A stretch of 64,000 nt of DNA from Mugil cephalus (taxonomy: Eukaryota > Chordata > Actinopteri > Mugiliformes > Mugilidae): assembly GCF_022458985.1 (NCBI RefSeq), contig NC_061782.1:26655672-26719671 (forward strand), written 5' to 3'. The translations under genes were made by a program, and so were the position numbers. Shown piece by piece: positions 22,080 through 33,206 of the stretch; the stretch's first letter is position 1, and the number at the start of each line of letters is the position of its first letter. Under the pieces are notes generated by a model, which saw nothing but the letters and a program-made list of their open reading frames with translations, searched no databases and was not told where the DNA came from.

Positions 22080-24791
22080 TATATGACACACCACAAACAT
22101 CATGTACCTGGACACAGACTCAAAATATTCTATTACTGTTAAGCCTACTGTCTGCGTGCAAAATATGAAAATAGTCATTGTCAATGTAAATATTAATCCT
22201 GTATGGTAGTCACATGTCTGACATTTGTAGCAAAGAAAACGGCAGGAAATCATTTGAGAACCCTGTGAGTTATGGTCACACTTTTAAACAGGTGAGTGAA
22301 TGGAGATGATGACCACTCCAAGATGGCGGCCACATGGCTCGTCAGTTCCATAGATATGTGTGTGTGTGTGTGTGTGTATATATGTATATACATATATGTA
22401 TACACAGACACACACACACACACTTGACAGATGTTATGAAGGCACTGCCACCTACGCTCTCACACCCATAACTCTCCAAATTCCATAGGTGTGCTGTCTG
22501 CTCCCAGATTTTTTTTTAATGGAAAAATAACAATACAGGAGTTATTCATAGGATTCTTATACAAATCAACACAAATTCACTAGTACAACAGAACAATAAG
22601 AAAATGAAATGTGGTCTTTTAAATGTAAGGTCTCTCTCATGTAAATCTCTTTTAGTGACTGATTTGATAACTGATCATCAGATTGATCTATTTTGACTGA
22701 AACGTGGCTGCAGGATGATGAGTATGTCAGTTTAAATGAGTCCATGCCACCCAGTCATAGTAACTATCACATTCCTCGAGGCACAGGCCAAGGAGGAGGA
22801 GTGGCAGCAATCTTCCACTCTGATTTATGTATTAATCTTAGACCTAAGCAAAGCTTTAATTAGTTTGAAAGCCTCTTAGTCTTGCTCATCCAGACTGGAA
22901 AACACGAAAACCAATTCTCTTTGTTGTGGTGTATCGCCCACCTGCTCCTCACTCAGAATTTTTATCTGAATTCTCTGAGTTTCTATGTGATTTAGTGCTT
23001 AGAACAGATAAAGTCATTATAGTAGGTGACTTTAACATCCATGTTGATGTTGGCAGTGACAGTCTTAGCTCTTCATTTATGTCATTACTAGCTCTATTGT
23101 CCAATCATTTCCTTGTAACATTTGAATTTACTATAAGTAATTACACAGAAATTGGAAAGACATTTCGCTATGGTAGACGCTTATCCAATGATGCTATAAC
23201 TAGATATAAGGAATTAATTCCTTTTTACCTCAGTGATGTGGATGTCAGCAACCACAATTTAACTCCAACACAAATAGATTATTTTGTTGATAGCACGACA
23301 GCATCACTTAGCAAAACTCTGTCACATAAGATCATCAGCTATGCGTTATATTGCTAGATCCTACATGTTGCCTTCAGCTTGATGTACTGTATGTATCTAT
23401 GACAGAAGTTTGTTTATCTTGTTTTCCTTTCTCTTTTCTCTCTATCTTCTCTGTTTCTACCGGGCTGGCCTTCAGCAGATGGGTCCCTCCATATGAGCTG
23501 GGTTCAGCTGGGGGGGGCTATGGCTCAGTAGGTAAAGTGGGATGTCCATGAACCGAACGGTTAGCGGCTATATAAGAGCAAGACCAAAAAAAAAACAAAC
23601 GGTAATTAAATCTTTACTTAAATCACCCACTTTTGACCCAGATGTTTTAGCTAACTATAGGCCAATTTCCAACCTTCCTTTTATCTCTTAAGTTTTAGAA
23701 AGGGTTGTTGTCAATCAGTTGGTTGATCATTTAAACAGGTTTGTTTGAAGGTTTTAGAGCTCATCATAGTACAGAAACGGCTCTGGTTAAAATTACCAAA
23801 GATCTCCTCATGACTTCAGACGATGGACTTGTCTCTATACTTGTCCTGCTAGATCACAGTGCTACATTTGACTCTACTGGCCTCATCAACCAGCCCGGTT
23901 TTCATGGTCTGGAGTGCTGTGTATCAGACCTGTGGAGCTCCATAAACTACGTCTGCCCCAGTCTTCATGGCCTCCTCCAGTTGTTCACTCTTACCAGATG
24001 AACAATTCCCCAACCTGCCCATGATTCCTGTTATACTCTCAAACTGTCTCATAGATCATCAGCTATGTGTTATATTACTAGATCCTACATGTTTCCTTCA
24101 ACCGTCGCCCTCAGGCTTGCTCTGGAGGTTGCAGGCTGGTTTTTGTAAAGCATCTTGAGACAATTTGTATTGTTATTGGCGCTATATAAATAAAATTGAA
24201 TTGAATCGAATCTTGTATTTGTACTTGCAGCAAAAATGAGTCCGTTGGCTCAGGATTTGGCTGTGGCTGTTGTTAACACTGGCAAATGCTTGTGGTTTTA
24301 TGTGTGTTTACTTTTATGTGCAACAAAGCTACGGTGACAAAGTAATTTCCCTCGTGGATCATTTAAGTCTGTCTGAGTTTAAGTCAATTGTTGTGGATTC
24401 CTGATCGTGGGGAATGTTAGCATTAGCATATACATTAATTTTGCCAGTTAACGCATATTTGTATAACAGTGTTTTCGGTATATAAAATTAATTTGTAAAT
24501 TTTGTTTGTCCAGTGGTACAGTGTTTCTCAAGCAAATACTCTAAGCGGATCCTATGAGTCAGAATTTTCCTTGGGACCTGGTGTCTATCTGTTGAGCTGC
24601 GGTAGCAGGGACAGAATACAAAGTTAAGTTTCATTCAATATATTCAAAGTTTTCCTCAATCTATTCAAAATCTCATTCAATAAATTTAACGTTTCATTCA
24701 ATATATTCAGAGATTAATTTCCTGAACGGCATGCCATTATACATATGTGTATATATATATGTGTATATGTATGTGTGTATATATATATATG

Positions 24792-24830
<39 letters not shown>

Positions 24831-24861
24831 GTATATATGTATGTGTATATACGTATATGTA

Positions 24862-24894
<33 letters not shown>

Positions 24895-27800
24895 TGTATA
24901 TTCATATATATGTATATTTATGTTATAGGTATTTATTTAATTCTTTCTGGCATATATCTATAGGTATTTATTTGTGTTTTATTGTAGTAGAATTGGTCCT
25001 CCATGGTTTTTCTTCCGTGTTTTCATAGTCTTGTCAGTCGCACCATGTGTGTTTAGAAGCTACATCGAAAATGGTCCAGTCTGAAACGGTGTCTAATTGA
25101 ATAAAACTTCATATCATAACGGGGAAAAAAAATTATTCGGTTCAGTATTCTGTATGAATCGATATACCCCCCAGTCCTATTATATGTTATCTGTTTTACA
25201 TTACAAATACCTGCTATTCAATAATAACAGTGTTTTATTCTTGTCATTAATTGATTAAAACTGCAACAACAACAACAAACAAAAGTGTTACACCTGTGGG
25301 TAACTATAACTTTCATAGTAAATCGGTTATACTGACCATGGGTAGCCTTCGTCCTGGAATGCTGGGGAAGTCATGGTGCTCATTGTGGTAGCCCACATTG
25401 AATGTAAGCAAGTTGAGGGAGCCATAGTAGGAGTAGGTCTCATGACCCTTGAGGAACATATAATGCTCAGCTATGAAGTGGCCGGAGATGGGGTGCAATC
25501 CCATTCCCAGCATGGATCCAGCTAGCATGTAGACCAAAGGCTTGGCTCCCCACATCCAGTAGAGCAGAATGTCAAATGTGAGCTGAAAGGCCACATTGGT
25601 CACCTCTAATTGAGTGATGGGTTTGGGGTTGATGCAGAGGGGGCGGACAGCATAGAACAGGGGTTGCAGAATAATCCAGATAAACTTGCGAAAGCGTGTG
25701 CAGAAGAACCAGCCTTCAAATTCTGTTGGAATGTCTACATCAATACCATCTCCACCGAGGTAGCGGTGATGGTCCAGGTGATAGCGTTTGAAGGACGCAG
25801 AGTAGGGCAGGCCAATTGGCAGGTTGGCAAACATGGCAAAGTAGCGGTTCCATATAGCCTTGTTGTTTCCAAAGGCAGTATTGTGGGAGATCTCATGAAT
25901 AGCAAGGGTCATCGAATGGTTGATACAGCTGCCAAATGCATAAGTCCAAAACAAAACCCATTTCCAGTCCAAGTCTTTGACCAGGTACAAAGCTAAAAAC
26001 TGTACTGCCACCATCATGCACACAATCCATTTCAGCCTGACGTCAGGACCCATCAGCGATTTGATTTCAGGATATTTAGCTGTAGGAGAAATACAGGAGA
26101 CTAGGTAAATTGAATGGGTGAATTGAGTTCATAAACTGACAATAGTCACTTGTCAATACCAGCAAACCTAATATCACATGGTAAATTCAAGTTTTACATG
26201 TACACTGAGCTTGCCATTTTTAGGGCACCTACTTACTTACAATTTAAGCTACACTGAGTAGCATGGCATGCCCAAGACACTCTCAAAGAAACAAAAGAAA
26301 GTTAAAAATGGAAAAATACACAATATGTATATAAATACAAGACACTGTTTAATAGTGTCTTCCACATGCACAATGCGAAGGGAATTCAAGGGATTGGAAC
26401 TGAGCAGCTGTGTAGCTTTAAGAAAACCACTACTCAGTGAGGCTAACTGGGGGGAAAAAAAAGACTTCAATTACATTGGTAGCATAAAGATTGGACTCTG
26501 GAGCACTGGAAGAAAGTCGTGGTCTGATGAGGGGAGAGAGAGCGAGAGAGAGAGATATGAGCTCAGGGTGCTGCAGTTGGTCAGTTCTAAGTTCAGCCAC
26601 ATTATGTGCCCATATAATGAGGTCAGTTGGATTAATCTGGCTCAAACAATAAAATAGTGGTTCAGTGAGTATGAGACATCATTTTCACACATAGATCTCC
26701 CACAATAGAGTCCAGACCTTAAGCCCATTGAAAATCTTTGGGATGTGCTGAAGAAGGCGTTGTACAGTGATTACCCTCTCCCATCAATACAAGATCTTGG
26801 TAAAAAATGAATGAATGAGAATGAATGAGAAATAAATCTTGTGACACTGCAGAAGCTTATCAAAACAATGTCACATTTGGTTTAGAATAGTTTAGAGTGG
26901 TGACTTTTTTGGGCAGGCAGTGCATGCACTAAATGCACTAACATCATCGCAAATAATTCTAGAACGTAGTGCATCAGTGCGTTTACATGCAAAGCTTAAT
27001 CGATCGATGCGAAAATTCGACTTTCTCGCTACAGTCCTTGTCCCAGTTTACATGCAGCGCAAGAAAATCGAATAACTGTTCTCCTCTTCCACATTAGGTG
27101 GCGATATTTATCTTTTCAGCAGGATAATACCACGTTAATACGGCCTGATTTCCGGGTTGACCTATTACGTGATATAATAAACTAGAGTCGTTTGTGCGGC
27201 AGACCGGTATTTCAAACAACAACCAGACGGATAATAGTACATTTTTAATCTTGTAAGTAATGTTTGTGCTACTTCTGATGCAGGTAAGATCCGTGTTATC
27301 CCTCAAACGACTCCGTTTCTCTTCTTCTTCTTCTGCGACTGGCTTTCTTGGATGTTTTTGTTCCGGATGCGCACACACTTTATCCAATGAAAACTCCAAT
27401 TCCAATCGCATTATCTGGGTGTCTAAATCGGATAATGAGAACTCCGCAGTAACATGTTTACATGCACTTAAGTTCTCCTGTTATAATCCGATTAAGGCAA
27501 TAATTTGTTTTTTTCACGTACATGTAAACGCACTGAGTGAGGGGAGGACAGCACAGGGTAAACGTGTTCTTGCTTGCTCTAATTAAAAGACGAGCAGCAG
27601 GAATCTATACCATCCAACCACCACAAGTTAAGAATAAAGTTGAGAATTATGTTAAAAATGACAACAAAATCTCAATTGTATTTGTCATGACGATAAAAAC
27701 AAACATACAAAAAAAAATGTCCCACAAAGCTCCATCTCTACAGGCCTTGAAGTTATGTCCTTCAAAAGATGCAAAGGGCAAACAAATAATGCCTTAAGAC

Positions 27801-30800
27801 TACAAGCAATGTCAGAGCAAAAAGTCAAATCTCAACAAAAATGACATCTTGTGTCATCTACAATATGTAACCCCTCCTAAAATACTGAGTGGGCACTGAA
27901 CCTGAGACACACGACTGTATACAGCTCTTTTCTTTTTTTTTTCTTTTTTAAAATCGTGAGCTAACCAGCTGTCTGCAGATATTGGGCTGTGAATTGTTAG
28001 ATAATTTTCACTTCAAGTGATCTTTAAAGTGATCTAACTATGCTGATGCATCACGGCAGGCTATGCAGAACTGTATGATTTTGATGACCCCTATGAAGTG
28101 CCAAATGTGGTTAGATTTTCCATTTGCACATAGTACTATTACCTGAGGACATCAGGCGACATCATGTGATGTGAATACATTTGTGTTTTGTGTGGCACAT
28201 TAACAAACTCTGTGTTTTACTCAAATCTGCTGATTATGATGTCTCTGCTTCTTTCTGGTTCCACTCCACTACATGTCAAAGTTTAATATTATACCATCAC
28301 ACCCTATACTTCCAATTATTACAAATTGCTAGAGGTACCCAAGCACAACTAGCTTCATGAGGACTTAAAAGGGCTATCTGATACTCTCGTGGGTAACTGT
28401 TAATATATTTGGTAATATATTTGTGTAATAAAAAAATATTTTTAACAGAATGGAAATGAAATGAAAAATAACATGTACTACATTAATTACTGTAAGTGAA
28501 ATAAACCTGTAAGTGAAATAAACAAGTAAAAGCAAATAAAATTTATTTATCACAATCTGCAAGATTAAACATGCCCCCATCCACTGCCTTTATAAAATGC
28601 CCCAGCCAAAACTAAAAATAAGTCACCACCAAAAAAAAAAAAGTCACACACTAGCATCACTCTTCAGCTTTCACTGTGGCATTGTTTTGATAAGCTTCTG
28701 CAATGTCAAAAGATTTTTTTTTCCATCCACTGTTGCATTCATTTTTCACCAAGGTCTTGTATTGGGAGAGTTTGACCGCTGTGCAAAGCCTTCTCCAGCA
28801 CATCCCAAAGAATCTCAATGGGCTTAAGTTCTGGACTTTGTGGTGGCCAATCCATATGTTAAAATGATGTGTCATGTTCCCTGAAACACTGTTTCACAAT
28901 TTGAGCCCGGCATTGTCATCTTAGAATATGCTCTTGTCACTAGGGAAGAAATCCATTGATGGAATAACCTGGTTAATCAGTACCCTATATTCAGGTAGTC
29001 AACTGACCTCATTCTTTGGCCACATGATATCGCTGAACCTAGAACAGCAATCACTCTGGAACAGGGTAATTCTGGACTCATCAGACCACATGACCTTCTT
29101 CCATTACTCAAGAGTCCAATCTTTATGCACCCTAGGAAATTGAAGTACCAATCCCTTGAGTTCCCTTCACATTTTATATGTGGAAATGCTCTTACTACCA
29201 ATAACTTTAGTTTTAGTTTTTTTAGTTTGTCTTCTGATTCGATTTCACCAAATTTTTACCTGTTCACAAGGATCAAGATTTTTTTATCAACCACATTCCC
29301 CACTATCTTACCCGTTTTTAATAATATGTTGGACAGTTCTTAACCCAATTTTAGTAGCCTAGTTTCTGCTTCAATCTCCTTAGTTTTTTCTCTGCTTGAT
29401 GCATGTCAATGATTTGACCATTCTCATCTTTTCCACGACCATGCAATGTGTCTTTCGACATGGTTATTTAAGAAAAGAGAAGCTACTTATTGCATCAGTT
29501 TGGATTAAATAACTTGTTGCCAGCGGAAAGATAATCGCCCATGCAGTAGTTGTGCAATATGAGGCTCACATCTATTTGCTTAGTTAAGCAAAAGCTAACC
29601 AGATAACTGGATTGTATTTTCGCTCCGCATTATGGCCTTTTGGACAAAAAAAACAACACAAAAAGCAGTTCCTAACCTATTTGAATTGTTAGTCATAATT
29701 TGCTTTTGTGATGACTTGCTTTTTGAGATGAGTTGTTTCTTTTACTGTATTTTCATCTGTTTTTAAAAGACTTTTTATTTACTAGATGCTTAGTTTCTTT
29801 GGGCTATTCCGTCTACACTAGAGAGCAGTTGATAGAATTCTGGAGCACTAGAGGTTCCGTGAACGTAGCATCATAATGTTTACGAAGACATGGCTAATGA
29901 TGACACTTAGTAACACTAGGGAGCACAGTAAGAGGAAATGTGGAGGACTGATTGACACAATTACAAGCAGGCTGCAGACACAAGACATCCTCCTTTGGTT
30001 AATGCCTCCATAACGTTTTAAATCATGGCCATGTGGGATAACGTGCATCTTATCTGCACCAAAAGTAGCGCACAAGGTTAAAAAAATCTGCACTAATTTT
30101 AGAGTACTGCGGGACCGAGACGCAGTGGCCTATTCATGGAGCCAAGACTATTTGTTTTGTATTTGTTTGGAACTTTTGCATAAATTTCGACCAAATTCCA
30201 CCTCAATTTTGCATCAATTTAACGCAGCAGCATAAGCTGCCGGGTTAAAGACCTCTGGTTAAAGTCACCAAACTTGTTTGGAAGCAGTTATGGGTGTGGC
30301 TGAAAGGGTCTTCAGAGGCACTTTAAGACTGTTTCAGTACCACCAACTATGTTCAAGCAGGTTGCCATGTACAACACCACCACAGACCTCCAGGAGAACA
30401 AACAAACTGTCACTGCCTACATAGAGAAGTGCATTGATGATGTTACGAACACCAAGACCATCACTGTTTGGTCCAATAAGAAGCCATGGCTAACAGGGCA
30501 AGTCTGCAGCAGGGCCCCAAATTGGGCAGCCAGGATATATAAGGAGTTAACCAAAAGATGAATCAATTACTCATAAAAACAACTGATAAATTAATGTACT
30601 AATCAAATAATCTAGAAATCAATCAAACGATTAATCAATTGAAGAAAATGTTTGTTACAGCCATAATTTCAACATCACTGCATTATATTTATTGTTACTT
30701 AAAGTATTCCATAAACAAGTACAGTGCTTATTTATTTATTATTTGTTTATTCATCGTGTTTGGAATACTTTTGGAGTAGTTAAGGCTACAGCCTGCTTGT

Positions 30801-31546
30801 ATGATGTTTTTTTTTTTTTTTTTTGTCTGTTTTTTCAATATTTCAATATTTACCTCGCTGAGCTTGCTTTCATACACGCTTGAATTGTCGTTGGTAATAA
30901 CTGAGGGATGCACAAAGAACTCCTTCATTTACTCAGGGCTTACTACATGAAATGTCTCTTGAAACGCATGTTTAACACCTCACATGTGCGAACACTTGTA
31001 TAAGCCCAGCCCCCCGTTCTAACAGACCATCTATGGTAAGATCTAGTGTCAGTTCGTTACAGAAACACTACTTAGAATAAATAAGCGTCATTTCAGGGAG
31101 TGGCGAAATGGCTACCGGAGCAGTACATACTAAATGTGGTTTCACATTCACATGGTTCTATTGAGCTTGCTAGTTGTAGTCAGATTCTATATAAAATCAT
31201 ATCTAATTCGTGTAACAGCCGAGGATGATCGATCTTACACAATAACTAATGTAAACTAGTTTCGAATGTTAAACCTAAGCTAGAAAATATGCGGACCGAT
31301 GTGGAACCGTTAGATGACGGAAGTTAGTTAATCTTCGTTGCTACTGTAGCACACCAATATAGATTTATCCAAGGCCATTCGTCAAAATAACGATCGAACA
31401 AAGCTGATATTCTAGTATCTAAGTTAGCTGTGTTTGTATCCGAATCCTGCTAATGCTAGCTTACCCAGAATCTCTTTTCTCCTGTCAGCATGCGGCTGGT
31501 CCGTGTATACCCATTCGTAGTCTTCACGGGCGACTCGGTTCCCCAT
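17488..31546 (-). CDS. degs1: Sphingolipid delta(4)-desaturase DES1 (three coding exons)
   Basis: DEGS1 is an endoplasmic-reticulum membrane di-iron desaturase that inserts the 4,5-trans double bond into dihydroceramide, the last step of de novo ceramide synthesis. Coding exons are 31465-31546, 25337-26079 and 17488-17634, joined at GT-AG introns of about 5.4 and 7.7 kb. They total 323 codons, the usual family length. The N-terminus [12 protein letters not shown] has the myristoylatable Gly2. Three histidine boxes are intact at residues 89-93 (HEISH), 128-132 (HLDHH) and about 259-263 (HNEHH), and hydrophobic membrane spans lie between. The HNEHH box and overall motif choice fit DEGS1 better than DEGS2 (HVEHH). 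No stop or frameshift; a functional gene is expected. Confidence 0.95.
17640..18549. other. degs1 intron 2, 3' part: no gene recognised
   Basis: Ordinary intronic sequence. It has ATTAATTAAT and AAATAAATAAAT runs near 18316-18406 and nothing that reads as a protein. A fragment around 18190-18310 may be repeat-derived but was not identified. Confidence 0.4.
18550..19671 (+). mobile_element. Family A element with a family C 5' end (A3)
   Basis: A complete C-type 5' monomer (GGGGGTCCAAGCAGCGAAG, 18553 onward) is followed by a second GGGGGTCCAAG at 18595 that runs straight into the A-type body (TGTCTCTCAC...). The body is collinear with 7277-7590. Then come CA-rich blocks with 'aggtaacttt' and the 'gctaactgtgctaaatgt' tandem motif (19350-19600), CCCGTAACCCC, the TTCAAAATTTCCC hairpin and CTAA at 19668-19671. 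The C/A join lies within shared CCAAG, which suggests template switching or recombination at microhomology. Confidence 0.65.
19672..20733 (+). mobile_element. Family C element (C3)
   Basis: It begins (ATT)n-CCGC-TTTCTTCTGCC directly after A3 and shares modules with C1 and C2. The 3' end is TGCTTGGACCCCC (20697-20709), then GCTGCACGCGGC and TATATT. Like C2 it lacks its own GGGGTCC end and instead follows a TTCAAAATTTCCC hairpin. Lies in degs1 intron 2, opposite to the gene. Confidence 0.62.
20734..21284. other. degs1 intron 2: no gene recognised
   Basis: Short plus frames (for example 20872-21069) have no family resemblance. Nothing else is seen. Confidence 0.4.
21285..21385 (+). mobile_element. 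L2-type LINE 3' tail fragment
   Basis: It contains 'ggctgctctggaggtttcag', 'gtaaagtgtcttgag' and 'gctatataaataaaattgaa', the same tail that ends the LINE at 24105-24210. Only the last 100 bases are present. Confidence 0.7.
22060..22335 (+). repeat. Repeat D, copy 1 (inverted relative to copy 2)
   Basis: About 260 bases, from 'gtgtgtg...cacaccacaaacat' through 'gtacctggacacagactc', 'aagcctactgtctgcgtgca' and 'gttatggtcacac' to 'ccaagatggcggccaca', match the reverse complement of 32750-33012 closely. CCAAGATGGCGGCC at 22318-22331 fits a YY1 site. The family was not identified. Confidence 0.75.
22356..22425. repeat. GT/AC microsatellite palindrome
   Basis: A (GT)n run, then 'tatatgtatatacatata', then an (AC)n run make a near-perfect inverted repeat able to form a long hairpin or cruciform. 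Confidence 0.75.
22926..23357 (+). pseudogene. L2-like LINE endonuclease fragment
   Basis: This 143-codon open piece covers the middle of the AP-type endonuclease: [13 protein letters not shown], then [16 protein letters not shown]. The usual TH..GNTLDLVI part after FTISN is missing: the sequence passes to [15 protein letters not shown] and [19 protein letters not shown], the linker to the RT. The C-terminal SDH motif is absent. Upstream endonuclease motifs are in other frames. Not functional. Confidence 0.7.
23511..23592 (+). mobile_element. tRNA-derived SINE head fragment
   Basis: GGGGCTATGGCTCAGTAGG fits a pol III box A (TGGCTCAGTAGG). It is followed by 'gatgtccatgaaccgaacgg' and a short A-run, but box B (GGTTCGANNCC) is missing. 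Widespread teleost SINE-like repeats begin this way. It interrupts the LINE. Confidence 0.45.
23590..24001 (+). pseudogene. L2-like LINE reverse-transcriptase fragment
   Basis: Fingers and palm motifs of the RT are seen in broken frames: [24 protein letters not shown], then [19 protein letters not shown] and [11 protein letters not shown] (first catalytic Asp region). The FADD motif and everything after are deleted. Confidence 0.65.
24216..24730. other. degs1 intron 2: no gene recognised
   Basis: AT-rich. A short repeated phrase 'cattcaatatattca' occurs three to four times near 24632-24715. Nothing else is seen. Confidence 0.45.
24740..24900. repeat. TA/TATG microsatellite
   Basis: A mixed (TATATG)n/(TA)n/(GTATAT)n run. 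Frames read in it are artefacts of the repeat. Confidence 0.9.
25337..26079 (-). CDS. degs1: degs1 coding exon 2 (catalytic core)
   Basis: The 743-base exon is bounded by acceptor CCTACAG and donor ATG|GTCAGT. It starts with the last two bases of Ala28 ([12 protein letters not shown] follows) and ends with Pro-Met. It carries all three His boxes and the membrane segments, plus FEGWFFCT and [21 protein letters not shown]. This matches the single large internal coding exon of vertebrate DEGS1. Confidence 0.96.
26080..26440. other. degs1 intron 1, 3' part: no gene recognised
   Basis: Includes the intron's acceptor side (CCTACAG at 26086-26080). Nothing else recognised up to the Tc1-like fragment. 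Confidence 0.4.
26441..26928 (+). mobile_element. Tc1-like DNA transposon remnant
   Basis: Plus-strand fragments resemble the Tc1 transposase: [14 protein letters not shown] (for the WSDES region) near 26490-26535, then [16 protein letters not shown] (from about 26708), the region with the last catalytic acid. The end GTGACTTTTTTGGGCAGGCAGTG (about 26900-26923, described here in two parts) is the typical Tc1 terminal repeat. The N-terminal half is missing and frames are broken. Confidence 0.7.
26975..27535. mobile_element. MITE with 15-bp terminal inverted repeats
   Basis: The left end CAGTGCGTTTACATG (26975-26989) is exactly inverted at the right end CATGTAAACGCACTG (27521-27535). 'cgtttacatg...cttaat' phrases recur inside both ends. 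About 560 bp and no coding capacity. The superfamily is not certain (hAT-like ends begin CAG), and no clear target duplication is seen. Confidence 0.7.
27536..28620. other. degs1 intron 1: no gene recognised
   Basis: A short plus frame at 27537-27797 is Lys-rich and not family-like. A T-rich run lies at 27929-27950. Nothing else seen. Confidence 0.4.
28620..29590 (-). mobile_element. Tc1-like DNA transposon remnant
   Basis: On the minus strand the pieces read [16 protein letters not shown] (about 29110-29050), then [23 protein letters not shown] (about 28870-28790, quoted in its core as [19 protein letters not shown]), which holds the last catalytic Glu (usual SPDLNPIE). The outer end 'agtcaccaccaaaaaaaaa' at 28621 matches a Tc1 terminal repeat. 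Stops and indels are frequent. It is the same broad family as the plus-strand remnant at 26441-26928, in opposite orientation within the same intron. Confidence 0.72.
29591..30329. other. degs1 intron 1: no gene recognised
   Basis: No protein-like frame, tandem repeat or element end was found. Confidence 0.4.
30330..30560 (+). pseudogene. Rex1-type LINE ORF fragment
   Basis: A plus-strand frame reads [32 protein letters not shown] and [15 protein letters not shown]. This is the linker between endonuclease and RT in a common teleost LINE (Rex1/CR1-like), where 'FKQAA..TDLQEYT..V..YI..CIDDV....KPW' is typical. Only this piece remains, in degs1 intron 1. Confidence 0.6.
30561..31464. other. degs1 intron 1, 5' part: no gene recognised
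   Basis: Contains a T-run at 30808-30824. No protein-like frame. Includes the degs1 exon 1 donor at its high-coordinate edge. Confidence 0.4.
31465..31546 (-). CDS. degs1: degs1 coding exon 1
   Basis: It encodes 27 residues ([18 protein letters not shown]...EIL) plus the first base of Ala28, then a good donor G|GTAAGC. The ATG is chosen because it matches the family start and gives Gly2. The sequence TTGCTCAG just before the ATG looks like a splice acceptor, so an untranslated exon further upstream is possible. The base at -3 is C, a weak context; +4 is G. Confidence 0.93.
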
Positions 31547-31760
31547 CTGAGCAATTATCAGGCAAACTAGTATTTAAAAAAATCACAATGTCGTTTTTTA
31601 AACAACAAAACCGAACTTCCCTAACTGTCGTTCTTTACTCGCCTCAGTCTATGGGACTGCCTGCTTGAAGTGAACTGCTCAAAGTTGAGGCAGCTCCTCC
31701 CACATCTATGCGTCCTCCTACCAGCTACAATTGTAGTTACATAACAGACTTTAGACAAAG
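31547..31760 (-). promoter_or_regulatory. degs1: Likely degs1 promoter / 5' UTR region
   Basis: This is the first 200 bases upstream of the degs1 ATG. No clear TATA box is in place; 'gggaggagct' near 31690 could bind Sp/KLF factors. The region is assigned only by position, and a further untranslated exon upstream cannot be excluded. Confidence 0.3.
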
Positions 31761-32749
31761 AATTTGTTTTCACTTGGCTATACACATATTCAACACAACA
31801 GAAATTGGACAAGATAAAAAAGTGCTCCAAATCAACAATGACTTGTGACATTAGACACTATACGTGGTGGACATATGGCAGATACAGGGAATAAGAAAAA
31901 AGTCATCGGGGTCTCTTATTTAGGTTAACTATGGCTGCAGACATTACGCTCTTTCCCATGTGAACTCGTCGGAAAGTCCGGTATTTTCCGACCTCATTGA
32001 TGGTGGTGGGATGAGGTGTTGACTGAATAATGACTTCGGAGGCAAGGTGTGTGTAACAGGGTCAGGGGCATGCTTGTATTCAGTGTGGCTGGATGGGAAA
32101 TGAGAAATGCTATGGAATTAACGTATTTTGACTATGTACTAAAACAACGTGAAAAATAACACGCTTAGTCCTTACATTTAAAGAAAAGATAACCTATGTG
32201 CATGGATCTGCAATAAAGGCTCAGCAACTTCAATGAAACAACAGCTGTATACATTCTCACACCCACCTATCCAGTCAATTGTCTCTTTTGCACAACTATC
32301 AAAATAAAAGTATCGGAATCACACACTTAATGCAGAACTGCCCGAAACCGACGTGTTATCTTACCGGTGTAGGTGGTGCCGGACTCTGTTCTTTTAGTAA
32401 ATTACTTACCTCTGAATCCGAACTAGTTTTTTTTATAATAATTATTTTTTTAATAGCTTGTTTTAGCGATGTGTTATTCGCGAACGAGCAGACTCATGTC
32501 GAGGAGAGCCGACACTGAATAATAATAATAATGATAATGGGGTAATGATTAATAGTAAGACATACTGTATTGATTATCAGGGGGAAATTATGTTGCTTTA
32601 TGACACATTACATCCATTCGTTCACACGGTGTGTAGCTACAGTTGTAGCAGGGGACTGCAGCCACCAAGCAGACTGCGCCCGGGGAACAATTTGGGGGTT
32701 GGGAGCTTTCTCAAGGCATTCAAAGCGTGGATGCGGCATTGAATGCTGC
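31761..32749. other. degs1 upstream flank: no gene recognised
   Basis: No convincing frame. A 'taataataataatgataa' run lies at 32519-32540. Confidence 0.4.
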
Positions 32750-33012
32750 AGACGAGCCGTGTGGCCGCCATCTTGGACCAGTCATCAGCGCCGTTCACTC
32801 ACCTGAATGTGAGGAATTAATGTGACCATAACTCATGGGATCCTCAAACGATTTCCCAGCGTGTTTCTTTGCTGAAAATGCCAGACATGTGGCTAGAGAG
32901 GGTGATTATTTACATTGACAACAAGTATTTTAATACTATGCACGCAGACAGTAGGCTTAATATTTTGAGTCTGTGTCCAGGTACATGGTGTTTGTAGTGT
33001 GCCACACACACA
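32750..33012 (-). repeat. Repeat D, copy 2
   Basis: Reverse complement of 22083-22335 with roughly nine matches in ten by eye. Includes CCAAGATGGCGGCC (minus, 32776-32763) and the phrase AGGTGAGTGAACGG. It lies about 1.2 kb upstream of the degs1 start codon. Confidence 0.75.
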
Positions 33013-33206
33013 GGAGAGAGAGCTATTCAGCTCTTTTACTTAACCCCTCATATTGATTTTAAAATTACCATTAAGGGACAAAAGAGTCCTCCTCAAAAAC
33101 GCCCTAAAAATAACATGTTATTTTTCTACTTTTTTTTTTACATAAATCTTTTAATCCACTTCAGTGTTAATCATAATTATTAAAAGTTGGATTATTCTCT
33201 AACTTT

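Larger units (their letters stand above)
22600..24215 (+). mobile_element. L2-like LINE, internally deleted
   Basis: The endonuclease region starts near 22610 ([11 protein letters not shown] type). It has [20 protein letters not shown] (from about 22926) and [12 protein letters not shown], the catalytic GDFN. An RT fragment follows at 23590-23880 ([42 protein letters not shown]), then a jump to the 3' tail ending 'gctatataaataaaattgaattgaa' at 24178-24205. Several stops and frame changes. The family (CR1/L2 group of teleosts) is clear from motif order. It lies inside degs1 intron 2 in the opposite orientation. Confidence 0.8.

Noticed and set aside
23511..23592. Functional tRNA gene
   Set aside because: Box A is present but box B and the acceptor stem are missing, and an A-run follows; a SINE fragment explains it better.
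24714..25028. Frames rich in Tyr/Ile in both strands
   Set aside because: Translations of a TATG/TA microsatellite.
25610..25996. 128-codon plus-strand frame
   Set aside because: Antisense of degs1 exon 2; the minus strand carries the conserved His boxes.
25337..26079. Assignment as degs2 instead of degs1
   Set aside because: The third His box is HNEHH and [14 protein letters not shown] follows the DEGS1 pattern; DEGS2 has HVEHH, and the C-terminus also fits DEGS1.
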